Source of the DNA: Rhodococcus sp. HNM0563 | Lineage (GTDB): Bacteria; Actinomycetota; Actinomycetes; Mycobacteriales; Mycobacteriaceae | Length of the DNA stretch: 64,000 bases | Direction: 5' to 3' | NCBI RefSeq assembly: GCF_012726195.1 | Contig: NZ_JAASAF010000006.1 | Location: 248,001-312,000 of the forward strand | Shown here: positions 1-7,449 of the stretch, one piece after another | How the letters are laid out: each line of letters opens with the position of its first letter | How positions within the stretch are numbered: the stretch's first letter is position 1 | Notes under the pieces: generated by a model | Told to the model about the DNA's origin: nothing | Seen by the model: the letters and a program-made list of their open reading frames with translations, nothing else | Database searches by the model: none | Program-made: the position numbers and the translations under genes

Positions 1-1
1 C

Positions 2-205
2 ATCGCTGAACGGTATCCGCAGTACGCGCAGCAGATCATCGCCGCAGCCCGAGCAGCATTCCTCGACGGCGACACGCGCGCATATGCGGCAGCAATCGCA
101 ATCGTCCTCATCGGTGCGGCACTTGTGTTCTTCGCGTTCCCGAAGCGCGACGCCGAGCGTGTGCTGCTGGCGAGCTACGCCGCCGAGGATGCGCGTGAGG
201 CCTGA
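2..205 (+). CDS. MFS drug-exporter C-terminus (partial)
   Basis: This is the last 67 residues of a gene that begins left of the window and ends at the TGA at 203-205. The reading frame gives a short soluble stretch, one strongly hydrophobic helix (AIAIVLIGAALVFFAF), then a basic/acidic tail beginning PKRDAE. The pattern of a linker ending in FLDGD, a last membrane helix and a PKR tail is typical of the C-terminus of 14-TM DHA2/EmrB-QacA-type major facilitator exporters. The substrate cannot be judged from this fragment. The family is an inference from a short segment. Confidence 0.6.
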   Translation: MAERYPQYAQQIIAAARAAFLDGDTRAYAAAIAIVLIGAALVFFAFPKRDAERVLLASYAAEDAREA

Positions 206-253
206 GCGGCGTGTCGCCGGTGCCCGAACCGGCAGTTCGGCGAAGGTGGCGGC

Positions 254-1522
254 ATGGTCTCTGCCTTGCGATGCGTCCTCATCGTCGTCGGGGGTGTTTC
301 ATCAGGTGTCGTACTGGGTGAGCCCAGCGTCGACACCTACATCGACTTCGGCTCGAGCTCGGTGTTCGATTCCGATGTCGCAGCGGCTGCGGCGGGCTCG
401 ATCGTGGCGATGCTCGCGGCAACGGTGTGCCGCGGCCGCTCACAGGTGGCAACCACGGTCCTCGCAGGGGCTCTGCTCGTGGCGATCGTCGCGTTGCCCG
501 GAGCATGGAGTTACGACATCTATCCTGCGACGATCGGCGCGGGCCTGATTCTCGGTGGCCTGTCGGCGATGTGCTGGGGACCGCAACTGCTGTGTCGGCA
601 GAGCGTACTTTCTGGCGCTGTGGTCGCCGGTCTGTTGACGGCGTCGCCGATCGCCGAATACCGAATGTTTGCGGCCTCGTCCCCCGGCTGGACGGCGTAT
701 GTCGAGGTGAGCGAGCAACCCGCGAATGTCGTGTGGTTGAGCTCGGCGGTCGCCGTCGCTGTCCTCGCGATCGCGACAGTGGTGATCGGTGGTGTCGATA
801 CGGGCGACGCACGGGCGTGGGACATGCGTGAGTTGGTGGCCGGTGTCGGAATCCCTTTTATCGCAATCGTCTTGTACTGGTCGTTCGACGGTGCCCTGTA
901 CACGCCGACGAGCGATTTCGGGCAGGGGCGATGGGTTCTGGGCGTCCTGATCGTGCCGATCGTGATCATCGCGGCACTGAGCTTGCGGAACCGCTCCGGA
1001 AAGCTGCTTCTCGCCGCTACTGCACTGCTCGTCTCGGCTCGTGCAGCAGAGGAATTGACCCCGGGCGCGTGGCCGATCCTGTTGATCCCGTCGATACTGG
1101 TGGCTCTCGGTGTGTGGCTCGGCCGCCGGTATCCGGTACCTCTTGTCGGGATCGGAGTGCTGGCGCTCGTCACGGCAACAGCGATCTTCGAGCGGGCACC
1201 ATGGGACAACATGCATTTCGTGGCGACGATCTTCGCCCTACCGTGTGCTGCCGCATACACGATCGTCGCGTCCCTGCCCTCCACCGCAACTGTGACTGCG
1301 ACGTCGCTGACACTGCCGGCCGTGATGGCGCTGCCGCTGATGATCCAGTTCGGGTGGACCGCATACACCCCGCTCACCGAAGCGAATCAGGACTTTCCGG
1401 AAGATGTGCCGAGCACATGGACGGTGATGACGGTCGCTGCGTCGGTGGCATCGGTGATTGCGTGCGGTGCCGCGATGGCGTGGTTGCAGTACCGGAGGCC
1501 GAGCCGGGACAACGCTGCGTAA
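254..1522 (+). CDS. Polytopic membrane protein, unknown function
   Basis: This is a 422-residue protein with roughly ten hydrophobic segments spread from the N-terminus to near residue 410, separated by short loops. It is therefore an integral cytoplasmic-membrane protein with no evident soluble domain. No catalytic motif, ATPase motif or transporter signature was recognised. The ATG at 254 follows a GAAGG ribosome site, and the frame has strong GC3 bias. It begins 48 bases after the MFS exporter stop and may be co-transcribed with it. It ends convergently with the secreted-protein gene on the other strand. Function unknown. Confidence 0.6.
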   Translation: MVSALRCVLIVVGGVSSGVVLGEPSVDTYIDFGSSSVFDSDVAAAAAGSIVAMLAATVCRGRSQVATTVLAGALLVAIVALPGAWSYDIYPATIGAGLILGGLSAMCWGPQLLCRQSVLSGAVVAGLLTASPIAEYRMFAASSPGWTAYVEVSEQPANVVWLSSAVAVAVLAIATVVIGGVDTGDARAWDMRELVAGVGIPFIAIVLYWSFDGALYTPTSDFGQGRWVLGVLIVPIVIIAALSLRNRSGKLLLAATALLVSARAAEELTPGAWPILLIPSILVALGVWLGRRYPVPLVGIGVLALVTATAIFERAPWDNMHFVATIFALPCAAAYTIVASLPSTATVTATSLTLPAVMALPLMIQFGWTAYTPLTEANQDFPEDVPSTWTVMTVAASVASVIACGAAMAWLQYRRPSRDNAA

Positions 1523-1556
1523 TGGCTCGGCGCCCGGTATTGCAGGTGTCGTGGTG

Positions 1557-2090
1557 TCAGGGCACGATCACTTCGGTCGACACCGGGATATTCGGACGGT
1601 CTGTGCGCAGGGTGAGCTGAACCCGGCCCTGGCCCGGATGCACCTGCACGACCATCGGATAGGTGCTCGAGTGGCGCGCGGGAACGAAATGGCTCACCGA
1701 GCCGCTCTGGCCGGTGTCGAGATTTCGCCAATCGATGATGGCAGTGACGTCGCAGGCCAGCAAGGTCGGAGCCCACTCTCCCAAAGGCGAGAACCCTTGC
1801 GTGATACGCAGTTCCACGGAATGAGTGGAACCGGGCGCATTCGAGTACTCGTACAACGGCCCGTCGTACGCGGTGCCGGATGCGCTCAATATGCCTGCGC
1901 AGATGCCATTTCCCAACGTCAACACCGGCGCTGTCGCAACATTGTTCATAACGCAGGATCGCGGTCCGACATTCGACCATCCGAGCTGACATGGGTCGGC
2001 GGCACTGGCCACACCCGGCGCCGCAACGAACATTGCAGTGCCCAGGAGTCCGGCAGCTGCAGCTGAAGTAAATCGGCGTGAGATTCTCAT
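1557..2090 (-). CDS. Secreted protein, paralogue of the 4213-4740 gene
   Basis: The chosen start is the codon giving MRISRRF, six codons inside the longest frame, because it places a twin-Arg/basic n-region directly before a hydrophobic stretch and an Ala-X-Ala cleavage site (GVASAAD). The mature protein is about 150 residues, has four Cys, and carries a DWRNLDTGQSG block. That block matches DWTNRNTGESG in the neighbouring secreted gene, and both proteins end in a similar beta-rich segment finishing with a VIVP or DVVP tail. The two are likely paralogues of a small exported family, probably an immunoglobulin-like or beta-sandwich fold. No function is known to me. Confidence 0.65.
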   Translation of the reverse strand: MRISRRFTSAAAAGLLGTAMFVAAPGVASAADPCQLGWSNVGPRSCVMNNVATAPVLTLGNGICAGILSASGTAYDGPLYEYSNAPGSTHSVELRITQGFSPLGEWAPTLLACDVTAIIDWRNLDTGQSGSVSHFVPARHSSTYPMVVQVHPGQGRVQLTLRTDRPNIPVSTEVIVP

Positions 2091-2189
2091 GCCCTCCACA
2101 TCGGGCACGATACAGAATTCATTACATTGGCGGGCGTATTCGGTGCCCGGCGATGCGCTGGGTCATCGAGCCTCGAATTTCGAACCGGG

Positions 2190-2216
2190 TGTCACATTCG
2201 AGGCGTCGCCGGTGTC
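2190..2216 (+). promoter_or_regulatory. Candidate ECF41-type promoter
   Basis: TGTCACA at 2190-2196 is followed after 16 bases by TGTC at 2213-2216. The reported ECF41 target promoter has a TGTCACA -35 and a CGTC -10, so this is one mismatch away, and it lies 32 bases before the start of the coupled operon. It suggests autoregulation by the sigma factor at 2818. Confidence 0.45.
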
Positions 2217-2248
2217 TTCATGTTGACACCACTTCGATCGGAGGAACG

Positions 2249-2821
2249 ATGACCACCAGAATCCCACCGGCGGAAATGAACGGACTCTACGGCGGACTCG
2301 TCAAGGCCATAGCGCGACGCATGGTCGGCAACGTACCCGACGGTGTGGCCGTGTCGTGGCACAACCGAAAGGTGATGAACTTCAGTCTCAGTGTCGGCCG
2401 CAAAGTCAAGAAATGGGACCGGTGCGACGAGAATCTGAAGTCGTTCGCCCAAATGGCGGTGGCGGCGCTCGTCGGATGCGAATTCTGCCTCGATTACGGG
2501 TATTTCGAGGCACACAACAAGGGCCTCGACGAGAAGAAGGCGCGTGAGACGCCGAGGTGGCGCGAGTCCGAAGTGTTCACACCACTCGAACGCGACGTGA
2601 TGGAGTACGCCGAGGCGATGAGCGTTACTCCACCCACCGTCACCGACGAACTGTCGGCCCGCCTTCTCGATGCACTCGGTCCGGCCGCACTGGTCGAGTT
2701 GACGGCCCACATCGCGTTCTCGAACTTCGCGACACGCTCCAACATCGCGCTCGGTGTGGGTTCGGAGGAATATGCGGCGAGCTGCGATCTTGCGCCACTC
2801 GCCGTAGCGTCGAAGTCATGA
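2249..2821 (+). CDS. Carboxymuconolactone decarboxylase / AhpD-like protein
   Basis: This is a 190-residue protein starting at the ATG after a clear GGAGGAACG ribosome site. The segment ALVGCEFCLDYGYFEA carries the Cys-X-X-X-(Asp) pattern of the carboxymuconolactone decarboxylase/AhpD alkylhydroperoxidase fold, here with a single Cys rather than the CXXC of true AhpD. It is followed by the all-helical segment RDVMEYAEAMSVTPPTV typical of the family. The stop overlaps the start of the next gene (ATGA). Pairing of a CMD-like protein with an ECF41 sigma factor is a recognised genomic arrangement, and the enzyme is probably the main target of that sigma factor. The substrate is unknown. Confidence 0.85.
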   Translation: MTTRIPPAEMNGLYGGLVKAIARRMVGNVPDGVAVSWHNRKVMNFSLSVGRKVKKWDRCDENLKSFAQMAVAALVGCEFCLDYGYFEAHNKGLDEKKARETPRWRESEVFTPLERDVMEYAEAMSVTPPTVTDELSARLLDALGPAALVELTAHIAFSNFATRSNIALGVGSEEYAASCDLAPLAVASKS

Positions 2822-3681
2822 CCGACGATCCGTTCGTCACCCACCGCAGCCTGCTCTTCACGGTCGCGTACGAGATGCTCGGCTCCGCTGCCGACGCCGA
2901 GGACGTCGTCCAGGAAGCGTGGCTGCGGTGGGATGCCGCGGATAGAACGGAGGTACGCGACGCTCGCGCCTATCTGGTCCGGATCGTCACTCGTCTGTCG
3001 CTCAACCAGTTACGAACCTCGGCCCGGCGACGCGAGGAGTACATCGGAGAATGGCTGCCCGAGCCGGTACTGACCACCCCCGACATTGCGGAAGATCTCG
3101 AACTGGCCGACAGCCTCTCCATCGCGATGCTCACCGTGCTCGAGACACTCGCACCGGCCGAACGCGCGGTCTTCGTATTGCGTGAGGTTTTCGATACTCC
3201 GTACGAGGAGATCGCCGCTGCGGTGGAGAAGACTCCGGCATCGGTCCGGCAGATCGCTCACCGTGCCCGCAGACATGTCGCCGCGCGACGGCCCCGGATG
3301 GCGGTCGATCCGGGCGCGCAGTCTGTGGTTGTCGAGAAGTTCCTGGCAGCAGTCACGACGGGCGATATCCAGGCGTTGATGGAGGTCCTCGCCCCGGATG
3401 TCGTCGCGATTGCGGACGGCGGTGGAGTGGCGCCGGCATCGAAGAAGCCGATCATCGGAGCGCGCCGGCTCGCCTCGCTGCTGGTTCGCTACCCGAAACT
3501 TCGGGGTTTCGAGGTGACCGCCACCCGGATCAACGGTATGGCGGGTGCACGCCTGACTGCGAACGGCGCCACAGTCGTGGTGAGTGTGGTGGTTGCCGAC
3601 GGCAGGATCACCCACATCTACGGGATCGCCAATCCGCACAAACTGGGACGCATGAACGAGACGGTGGAGTTGCGGCGGTGA
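2818..3681 (+). CDS. ECF41-family RNA polymerase sigma factor with SnoaL-like C-terminal domain
   Basis: This is a 287-residue extracytoplasmic-function sigma factor. Region 2 (about 5-75) and region 4 (about 105-160, with a YEEIAAAVEKTPASVRQ helix-turn-helix) are present. They are followed by a C-terminal SnoaL/NTF2-like domain of about 120 residues instead of a separate anti-sigma gene. The ECF41 hallmarks are visible: WLPEP between regions 2 and 4, a DGGG motif in the extension, and NPHKL near the end. In this group the fused domain controls activity in place of an anti-sigma factor. The ATG at 2818 overlaps the upstream stop, so the two genes are translationally coupled. SigJ of mycobacteria is a relative. 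Confidence 0.9.
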   Translation: MTDDPFVTHRSLLFTVAYEMLGSAADAEDVVQEAWLRWDAADRTEVRDARAYLVRIVTRLSLNQLRTSARRREEYIGEWLPEPVLTTPDIAEDLELADSLSIAMLTVLETLAPAERAVFVLREVFDTPYEEIAAAVEKTPASVRQIAHRARRHVAARRPRMAVDPGAQSVVVEKFLAAVTTGDIQALMEVLAPDVVAIADGGGVAPASKKPIIGARRLASLLVRYPKLRGFEVTATRINGMAGARLTANGATVVVSVVVADGRITHIYGIANPHKLGRMNETVELRR

Positions 3682-3758
3682 GACGTCGCCAGGCAACTCA
3701 CGGACTGTGCGGGCTTCAGCTTCACGAATGCCACGTATCCGAAAATCTGCGCAAACAG

Positions 3759-3783
3759 GTGTAGTCCGCTCCTCGTTGGGTAT
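3759..3783 (+). promoter_or_regulatory. SigF/SigB-type promoter for the GlsB gene
   Basis: GTGT (3759-3762), 15 bases, then GGGTAT (3778-3783). This fits the GTTT-N15/16-GGGTA pattern of actinobacterial general-stress sigma factors with one -35 mismatch. It precedes a stress-type membrane protein and predicts a leader of about 80 bases. Confidence 0.5.
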
Positions 3784-3799
3784 ACAGGGAGAACGCTGT

Positions 3800-3836
3800 C
3801 GATGTCCGGCACGGAGTGGATCTGTGCCGGACATCG
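3800..3836 (+). promoter_or_regulatory. 13-bp hairpin in the GlsB leader
   Basis: The arms CGATGTCCGGCAC (3800-3812) and GTGCCGGACATCG (3824-3836) pair perfectly around an 11-base loop. The hairpin lies about 120 bases after the sigma gene stop and just ahead of the GlsB ribosome site. It could be the terminator of the ECF41 operon, or a leader structure of the GlsB transcript if that starts near 3790. There is no U-tract. Confidence 0.5.
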
Positions 3837-3869
3837 CTTGCCTAGATGCACGAGAAGGGACTTGTAGCG

Positions 3870-4142
3870 ATGCTCGGACTCGGAATTATCGGCTGGATCA
3901 TCATCGGCGGCCTGGCCGGCTGGATCGGTAGCAAAATCATGGGCACCGACGCCCAACAGGGCATTCTCCTCAACATCGTCGTCGGCATCATCGGTGGCCT
4001 GCTCGGCGGCTTCCTGCTGAATCTGCTTGGAGTCGACGTCGAGGGTGGCGGACTGATCTTCAGCTTCCTGACGTGCCTGCTCGGCGCGGTTATTCTGCTG
4101 TTCCTTGTCAAGGCAGTTACGGGGCGCGGCGTTCGCCGTTGA
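3870..4142 (+). CDS. GlsB/YeaQ/YmgE family stress-response membrane protein
   Basis: The protein has 90 residues from the ATG at 3870; an in-frame ATG 24 bases earlier lacks a ribosome site, whereas GAGAAGGGA sits 9 bases before this one. It has three hydrophobic helices rich in Gly: GLGIIGWIIIGGLAGWIGSK, then GILLNIVVGIIGGLLGGFLL and FLTCLLGAVILLFLV. This is the pattern of the transglycosylase-associated GlsB/YeaQ family, small inner-membrane proteins induced by general stress. The preceding SigF/SigB-like promoter agrees with that. Molecular role unknown. Confidence 0.85.
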   Translation: MLGLGIIGWIIIGGLAGWIGSKIMGTDAQQGILLNIVVGIIGGLLGGFLLNLLGVDVEGGGLIFSFLTCLLGAVILLFLVKAVTGRGVRR

Positions 4143-4160
4143 CCCCTGCTGCCTGAATCT

Positions 4161-4191
4161 CGCCGTGGCCGACTCGATGTCGGCCACGGCG
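4161..4191. terminator. Bidirectional terminator hairpin
   Basis: Perfect 13-bp arms CGCCGTGGCCGAC and GTCGGCCACGGCG surround a 5-base loop in the short gap between two convergent genes. It has no long U-run, which is common for actinobacterial terminators, and can serve both strands. Confidence 0.75.
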
Positions 4192-4212
4192 ATGTCGGTC
4201 GGTCGCTCGGTC

Positions 4213-4740
4213 TCAGGGGACGACGTCGATGGTGCCCTGGCATACGGAGTTCTTGGTGTTGATGAACCACCATCCTCCGCCGGTCTGGATGGTCACGGTG
4301 AAATCGACAGTGCCCGTCCCCGTAAACGTGTGGTTGATCGGGATACCGGGGTTCGGGCTCCAGGCCGCCTGATCGCTGACGCTGCGCCCGGACTCGCCCG
4401 TGTTCCGGTTGGTCCAGTCGACGAGTACCTGTGTCCCGTACCAGTTGGGTCCGATGGCCGAGAGGATGCCACCCGTCGGACGAGGTAGATCGTTGCCGCC
4501 GCTGAGCAGAAGTGCAGGCTCCAGTTGGTCACCTCCCGGGGGAAGTGATCCGCCGGACGATGCGCGGACGAACCACGTGAACGACGGCGACCACGGAAGC
4601 GGATTCGCGCTCGTGCACGTCATGTCGGTGGACGTCGGTGCAGCGTTCGCAACACCTCCTCCACCGACAACCATGGCTGCACCCATTCCGACCGCGGTGA
4701 GCACCGAAGCACCCATACGACGCATATTCTGCTTACTCAT
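4213..4740 (-). CDS. Secreted protein, paralogue of the 1557-2090 gene
   Basis: The start MSKQNMRRMG was chosen because GGAGGAG lies 6 bases before it and a classical signal peptide follows: a basic n-region, the hydrophobic segment SVLTAVGMGAAMVVGGGG, and cleavage after ANA. The mature part is about 140 residues, with a block DWTNRNTGESGRSVS shared with the other secreted gene nearby. It ends CQGTIDVVP. The protein is predicted to leave the cell or lodge in the mycolate envelope. No enzymatic motif was seen. The longest frame extends 68 codons further upstream but crosses a probable promoter region. Confidence 0.7.
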   Translation of the reverse strand: MSKQNMRRMGASVLTAVGMGAAMVVGGGGVANAAPTSTDMTCTSANPLPWSPSFTWFVRASSGGSLPPGGDQLEPALLLSGGNDLPRPTGGILSAIGPNWYGTQVLVDWTNRNTGESGRSVSDQAAWSPNPGIPINHTFTGTGTVDFTVTIQTGGGWWFINTKNSVCQGTIDVVP

Positions 4741-4961
4741 GACGACTCCTCCGATATCTCGATCCGCATACGACCTGTCTATCGAGGGCGGGATGTCATT
4801 CGTGACCGATACCTCAGCGAATATGTATATGTCACAACTGAAGATGCTCATCACCGAGAGTGGCCTGGTGACGGATCCTGTCCAGCGGGAGCCTTCGTAT
4901 GCCCGCTCGGCGCACGCGGTTAGTGTCCGGCACATCGGATCCACGCGGAAGGGACAGTGAT

Positions 4962-5444
4962 ATGCCGACCGTCGAAGAGCGCCTCGATCGCCTCGAAGCT
5001 CTCGAACAGATCAAGATGCTCAAGCATCGGTATTTCCGGGCGTGTGACGCCAAGGATCCCGAAGCCATGCGCGCGTGTTTCATCGCGCGGGGAGCCGACA
5101 TCTACTACGGTCCCGCGCTCGGTAGCTTCGACGACGCCGACGGGCTGGTCGACATCTACTCCAGAATTGCCCTGCAGCGCGTCGATGACCGGTACGTCAT
5201 CCTCGACATGCACCACGGCATGCACCCCAGCATCCAGCTCACCGGTCCGACTACCGCCACCGGCGCGTGGACGCTGCGTTTCCGGCAGGTGGATCTGAAC
5301 GCCCGCACCGAACGGGTCACCGCCCTCGACTACGACGACGACTACGTGGTCGAGAACGGCGAATGGAAAGTCGCCAGATGCCACGTGAAGGTGCTGTGGT
5401 CGATCGAACGTCCCCTGACAGACGATGTGAAAGTGGTCCAGTAG
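4962..5444 (+). CDS. SnoaL/NTF2-like protein
   Basis: This is a 160-residue protein. The N-terminal helix EERLDRLEALEQIKMLKHRYFRACDAKD is followed by a cone-shaped beta sheet pattern typical of SnoaL_4/NTF2-like proteins (polyketide cyclases, dehydratases, scytalone-dehydratase relatives). The ATG at 4962 was chosen over an upstream in-frame start because the conserved helix begins there. It ends one base before the SDR gene, so the two form an operon and may act on the same small molecule. The substrate is unknown. The D and H pattern (YVILDMHHGMHPSI) resembles the pocket region of the family. Confidence 0.8.
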   Translation: MPTVEERLDRLEALEQIKMLKHRYFRACDAKDPEAMRACFIARGADIYYGPALGSFDDADGLVDIYSRIALQRVDDRYVILDMHHGMHPSIQLTGPTTATGAWTLRFRQVDLNARTERVTALDYDDDYVVENGEWKVARCHVKVLWSIERPLTDDVKVVQ

Positions 5445-5445
5445 C

Positions 5446-6282
5446 ATGCCTGAGCGCAAGATCGCCCTCGTCACCGGAGCGAGCCGCAGTGTCGGTAGAG
5501 GGGTCGCGTGTGCGCTCGGTTCGGCCGGGTGGACGGTCTACGTCACGGCCCGCGGACCCGTCGGCGTGGACGGCCCGCTCGACCGGACCGCCGCCATGGT
5601 CACCGAACGAGGCGGACGCGGTATCGCTGTACAGTGCGATCACCTGGACGACAAACAGATCCAGGATCTGTTCACGCGAATCGCGGACGAACAAAGCGAC
5701 CGTCTCGACCTGCTGGTGAACAACGTATGGGCGAGCCCGAAAGGGTTTGCCGGCTTCAGTGAGCCGTTCTGGAAGCGGCCGGTGGACGACTGGGACAGCC
5801 TCATCGGTGTGGGTCTGAGAGCTCATTACGTCGCGTCGGTCGAGGCTGCCAAGCTCATGGTGCCTCGTGGAAGTGGCATGATCGTCAACATCTCCTCCTT
5901 CGGCACCCGTGGGTACCTGCATTCGGTGCTGTACGGGATGTCGAAGGCGGGTCTGGACAAGATGGTGGCCGACATGGCCGTCGACCTGCGCGGCACCGGC
6001 GTGACCGCATTGTCGTTGTGGCCGGGACTGGTGAAGAACGAAGCGATGCTGGCACGCGGCCTCGACAACTTCCAGGGATTCCCACTCGCCAACGCCGAGA
6101 CCCCGGAGTTCATCGGACGGGTCATCGCTGCGTTGGCTACCGATCCGAAGGTGAACGAACGCAGTGGATCCACTCTGATCACAGCCGAGGCCGCGTTGGA
6201 TTACGGCGTCGTGGACATCGAAGGAAACCAGCCGGATTCGCATCGGAACATTTTCGGGGGAGGCCCGGTGTTCGGAGGCTGA
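5446..6282 (+). CDS. Short-chain dehydrogenase/reductase
   Basis: This is a 278-residue Rossmann-fold oxidoreductase. The cofactor motif TGASRSVGRG is at residues 11-20, the NNVWAS stretch is at about 89, the catalytic Ser is in NISSFG near 148 and the YGMSK catalytic Tyr/Lys pair near 163. The Arg/Asn after the first strand fits NADP(H) or NAD(H); specificity cannot be fixed. It resembles DHRS1-type SDRs, which have this long insertion after the NN motif. It starts one base after the NTF2-like gene, implying a two-gene operon. Confidence 0.9.
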   Translation: MPERKIALVTGASRSVGRGVACALGSAGWTVYVTARGPVGVDGPLDRTAAMVTERGGRGIAVQCDHLDDKQIQDLFTRIADEQSDRLDLLVNNVWASPKGFAGFSEPFWKRPVDDWDSLIGVGLRAHYVASVEAAKLMVPRGSGMIVNISSFGTRGYLHSVLYGMSKAGLDKMVADMAVDLRGTGVTALSLWPGLVKNEAMLARGLDNFQGFPLANAETPEFIGRVIAALATDPKVNERSGSTLITAEAALDYGVVDIEGNQPDSHRNIFGGGPVFGG

Positions 6283-6301
6283 TCGACCGGGTGTACCCAA
6301 C

Positions 6302-6347
6302 GTCAATCCATGGTTGACGACCGGGCATGCGTCAACCTATGGTTGAC
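6302..6347 (+). promoter_or_regulatory. Two tandem palindromic operators
   Basis: GTCAATCCATGGTTGAC (6302-6318) and GTCAACCTATGGTTGAC (6331-6347) are near-identical 17-bp palindromes whose starts are 29 bases apart. The second ends two bases before the ATG at 6350. They occupy the place of both promoter and ribosome site, so a protein bound here would block initiation directly. The product of the next gene, with its helix-turn-helix, is the obvious candidate ligand. Confidence 0.75.
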
Positions 6348-6349
6348 GC

Positions 6350-7081
6350 ATGACGGAACCAGCGCGTAGCAACCATCCGATTCGCCTCGACGACCTCATC
6401 GAGGCGATAAAGAAAGTTCATCCCGACGCCCTCGATCAACTCCAGGACGCCATGATCGCCGCCGAACACCTCGGGGAGGTCGCCGACCACCTCATCGGCC
6501 ATTTCGTCGACCAGGCCCGACGCTCCGGTGCGTCGTGGTCGGAGATCGGCCAGCGCATGGGCGTCTCCAAACAGGCTGCCCAGAAGCGATTCGTGTCCAA
6601 GGCCGACAACGATCTCGACCCGAACGAGGGATTCAACCGATTCACACCCCGCGCGAGGAACGTGGTGATGGCCTCGATGAACGAGGCACGCGCCGCAGGC
6701 AATGTCGAGATCACGCCCGAACACCTCGTACTCGGGTTGTTCGCGGAACCAGAGGGTCTTGCGGCCCGCGCGATGGCCGCGCAGGGTGTCGCGCAGGGCG
6801 AACTACGACGTACCGTTCTTGCTGCGCTTCCGGCGAAGACGACCGGTCAGGTACCCGAGCTCATTCCATACGACGCGCGCGCTCGAAAAGCTCTGGAACT
6901 GACGTTCCGGGAGGCGCTTCGACTCGGCCACAACTACGTGGGCACCGAGCACATTCTCCTCGCGCTCCTCGAACTGGAGAACGGAACGGGAGCGTTGTCG
7001 TCGGCGGGTGTCGACAAGTCGACGGTCGAAGCGCACGTAGCCGAAGCGCTCGACGCGATTATTGCCGAGCAGGAGAAGTAG
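6350..7081 (+). CDS. HTH plus Clp N-terminal domain protein
   Basis: This is a 243-residue cytoplasmic protein with two parts. Residues 10-85 are helical and contain WSEIGQRMGVSKQAAQKRF, a good helix-turn-helix. Residues about 95-240 form two Clp_N repeats (FTPRARNVVMASMNEAR, ITPEHLVLGLF, then ARKALELTFREALRLGHNYVGTEHILLALL), as in the N-domain of ClpC/ClpA, but no AAA+ ATPase module follows. It is probably a DNA-binding regulator or adaptor that senses Clp substrates or stress. No Shine-Dalgarno fits before the ATG, so the transcript may be leaderless. Autoregulation through the tandem palindromes is likely. Confidence 0.85.
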   Translation: MTEPARSNHPIRLDDLIEAIKKVHPDALDQLQDAMIAAEHLGEVADHLIGHFVDQARRSGASWSEIGQRMGVSKQAAQKRFVSKADNDLDPNEGFNRFTPRARNVVMASMNEARAAGNVEITPEHLVLGLFAEPEGLAARAMAAQGVAQGELRRTVLAALPAKTTGQVPELIPYDARARKALELTFREALRLGHNYVGTEHILLALLELENGTGALSSAGVDKSTVEAHVAEALDAIIAEQEK

Positions 7082-7105
7082 CACGAACCCAACCCTGCCC
7101 GAAGT

Positions 7106-7123
7106 TGCTCAGAATCCGCACAG
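7106..7123 (+). promoter_or_regulatory. Candidate SARP box upstream of precursor A
   Basis: TGCTCAG (7106-7112) and CGCACAG (7117-7123) are direct heptamers separated by 4 bases (11-bp period), 65 bases before the precursor start. SARP activators bind this architecture next to the -35 region. An almost identical copy precedes precursor B, and a SARP gene lies in the same cluster. Confidence 0.6.
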
Positions 7124-7145
7124 TGCCTTCCGCGAACGTGACCCT

Positions 7146-7164
7146 GTGCCGGAACGTCCGGCAC
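7146..7164 (+). promoter_or_regulatory. Inverted repeat in the precursor A leader
   Basis: GTGCCGG and CCGGCAC (7146-7152 and 7158-7164) flank a 5-base spacer, 24 bases ahead of the start codon. The counterpart before precursor B keeps the arms but changes the spacer. This suggests a conserved RNA hairpin or an operator. Confidence 0.5.
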
Positions 7165-7188
7165 GCACGCGACGCGAGGAGATCTGAC

Positions 7189-7353
7189 ATGCGCACATTC
7201 GTCATCGACACAATTCCGGTGGAGGGCGTGGAACTGGACGAATCACGGCTTGCTCGGATTGTCGGCGGCCGGCCCACGAGTCGGGGTGACAGGGAGCGGA
7301 CCGGCTGCACCCCCGATAGCCCTATCCAAGGGGACGATCCAATCCTGCCTTGA
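7189..7353 (+). CDS. RiPP precursor peptide A (double-glycine leader)
   Basis: This 54-residue peptide is preceded by a GAGGAGA ribosome site. Residues 1-27 are a leader ending LARIVGG, the Gly-Gly site cut by C39-peptidase exporters. The leader has the acidic helix GVELDESRLA and shares 17 of 27 positions with precursor B. The predicted core (28-54) is hydrophilic, with Thr, Ser, Asp, Glu and Arg, one Cys, and PDSPIQGDDP near the end. These are residue types that ATP-grasp ligases join through ester or amide links. It is followed by a strong hairpin terminator. No known RiPP family was recognised from the core. Confidence 0.8.
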   Translation: MRTFVIDTIPVEGVELDESRLARIVGGRPTSRGDRERTGCTPDSPIQGDDPILP

Positions 7354-7373
7354 GTCCGGAATACCGGTCACTC

Positions 7374-7413
7374 GACTCGGCGAGGGACGCACAATTGTGT
7401 CCCTCGCCGAGTC
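7374..7413 (+). terminator. Strong hairpin terminator after precursor A
   Basis: Perfect 15-bp arms GACTCGGCGAGGGAC (7374-7388) and GTCCCTCGCCGAGTC (7399-7413) surround a 10-base loop that holds a small palindrome, ACAATTGT. It begins 21 bases after the precursor A stop and separates the two precursor transcription units. Confidence 0.8.
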
Positions 7414-7449
7414 GTGTCCAGCAGCAGTGTATCTGCTGCGCTAATTCAT

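Noticed and set aside
2201-2210. CGTC at 2204-2207 as the -10 of the ECF41 promoter
   Set aside because: It is only 7 bases from TGTCACA, too close; TGTC at 2213 gives the expected spacing.
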